This document shows, one piece after another, positions 63,829 through 64,000 of a stretch of DNA of 64,000 nt. Where the stretch lies: assembly GCF_050003625.1 (NCBI RefSeq), contig NC_134397.1:67988669-68052668 (forward strand), in the 5' to 3' direction. Under the pieces are notes generated by a model, which worked only from the letters and a program-made list of their open reading frames with translations, was not told the origin of the DNA and made no database searches. This DNA comes from Haematobia irritans. Lineage: Eukaryota; Arthropoda; Insecta; Diptera; Muscidae. Position numbers and translations under genes: made by a program. Positions within the stretch are counted from its first letter, which is position 1. Each line of letters starts with the position of its first letter.

Positions 63829-64000
63829 CTAACTTCCGAACGAAACAAGCTATCGACTTCGCATAAGTAATTGTTAATGATGTAGGTCGCATAGTATTGC
63901 AAATGGGCCATATTGGACCACTTTTACGTATAGCCCCATATAAACCGACCCCCAGATTTGGCTTGCGGAGCCTCTTAGAGAAGCAAATTTCATCCGATCC
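63829..64000 (+). mobile_element. HINE-A19, cut by window end
   Basis: It starts within the 5' domain (GCTAACTTCCGAACGAAACA) and runs off the window in the first core unit. Confidence 0.75.

Noticed and set aside
1..64000. LTR retrotransposons or complete LINEs
   Set aside because: I looked for reverse-transcriptase motifs (YxDD) in the longer frames and for paired long terminal repeats and saw none; small fragments cannot be excluded.

Overview
Eukaryotic DNA, AT-rich and almost entirely made of transposable elements. The dominant repeats resemble the DINE-1/INE-1 (Helentron-associated) elements of flies, and there is a tRNA-derived SINE, mariner/ITm, hAT, pogo-like and piggyBac-like sequence. 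This suggests a higher (calyptrate, probably muscid) fly such as a stable fly or horn fly relative; the species cannot be fixed from the sequence alone. I recognise no host gene: the window looks like intergenic, intronic or heterochromatic DNA. Family letters below are my own labels.

Main repeats. HINE-A, -B, -C and -D are DINE-1-like elements. The 5' end is a TATACCC...GGGTATA hairpin, followed by a domain with GTCCGTCC units and a tandem core. The 3' end carries a TCGGCC..GGCCGA hairpin and ends in CTTGTT. There are about 19 HINE-A copies or pieces, two HINE-B, five HINE-C and two HINE-D ends. The cores of A, B and C are different in sequence but all have a period of about 153 bp. A 29-bp minisatellite sits before the 3' end of some HINE-A copies. 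Other families are: a tRNA-derived SINE with a (CCTAA)n tail; TIR-E (CACTG/CACTC...CAGTG ends); TIR-F (CACG.. ends, carries tRNA-like sequences); TIR-H (CACGCAGAG ends); an AATTAATT-rich fold-back; and repeats R and G.

Layout. 1-1020: two hAT-type MITEs in opposite orientation. 1144-6079: repeat R, HINE-A1, a Tc1 relic and HINE-B1 holding TIR-F1. 7380-9885: old HINE core, a fold-back element with a 241-bp tandem duplication, a HINE-D end, a hairpin and repeat R. 9886-14533: HINE-C1, A2 and C2 nearly end to end, then a pogo/Tigger relic. 15588-25000: HINE-A3 to A10, a piggyBac-like MITE and a full SINE. 25500-30216: HINE-A11, B2, A12. 30580-35900: TIR-E1, HINE-D, HINE-C3 with a SINE, a deleted ITmD37E, HINE-A13, HINE-C4 with a small MITE. 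37010-43219: two HINE-A copies that hold an intact DD41D mariner, a deleted DD39D mariner that itself holds TIR-E2, and TIR-E3 that holds a piggyBac relic. 43390-44387: a second ITmD37E. 45247-52785: HINE-A16 with two fold-backs, repeat G, HINE-A17, a 1.5-kb fold-back. 53783-60356: TIR-E5, then HINE-A18 split by a 3.6-kb hAT element and by a SINE that is itself split by TIR-E4. 61504-64000: two TIR-H MITEs, HINE-C5 and the start of HINE-A19.

The one intact protein-coding gene I can support is the 361-residue mariner transposase at 37835-38920 (minus strand). The other transposase sequences are broken. The nesting gives a relative time order: HINE elements are mostly the oldest layer, with mariner, TIR-E, SINE and hAT insertions on top and piggyBac-like and TIR-F insertions inside some of those.
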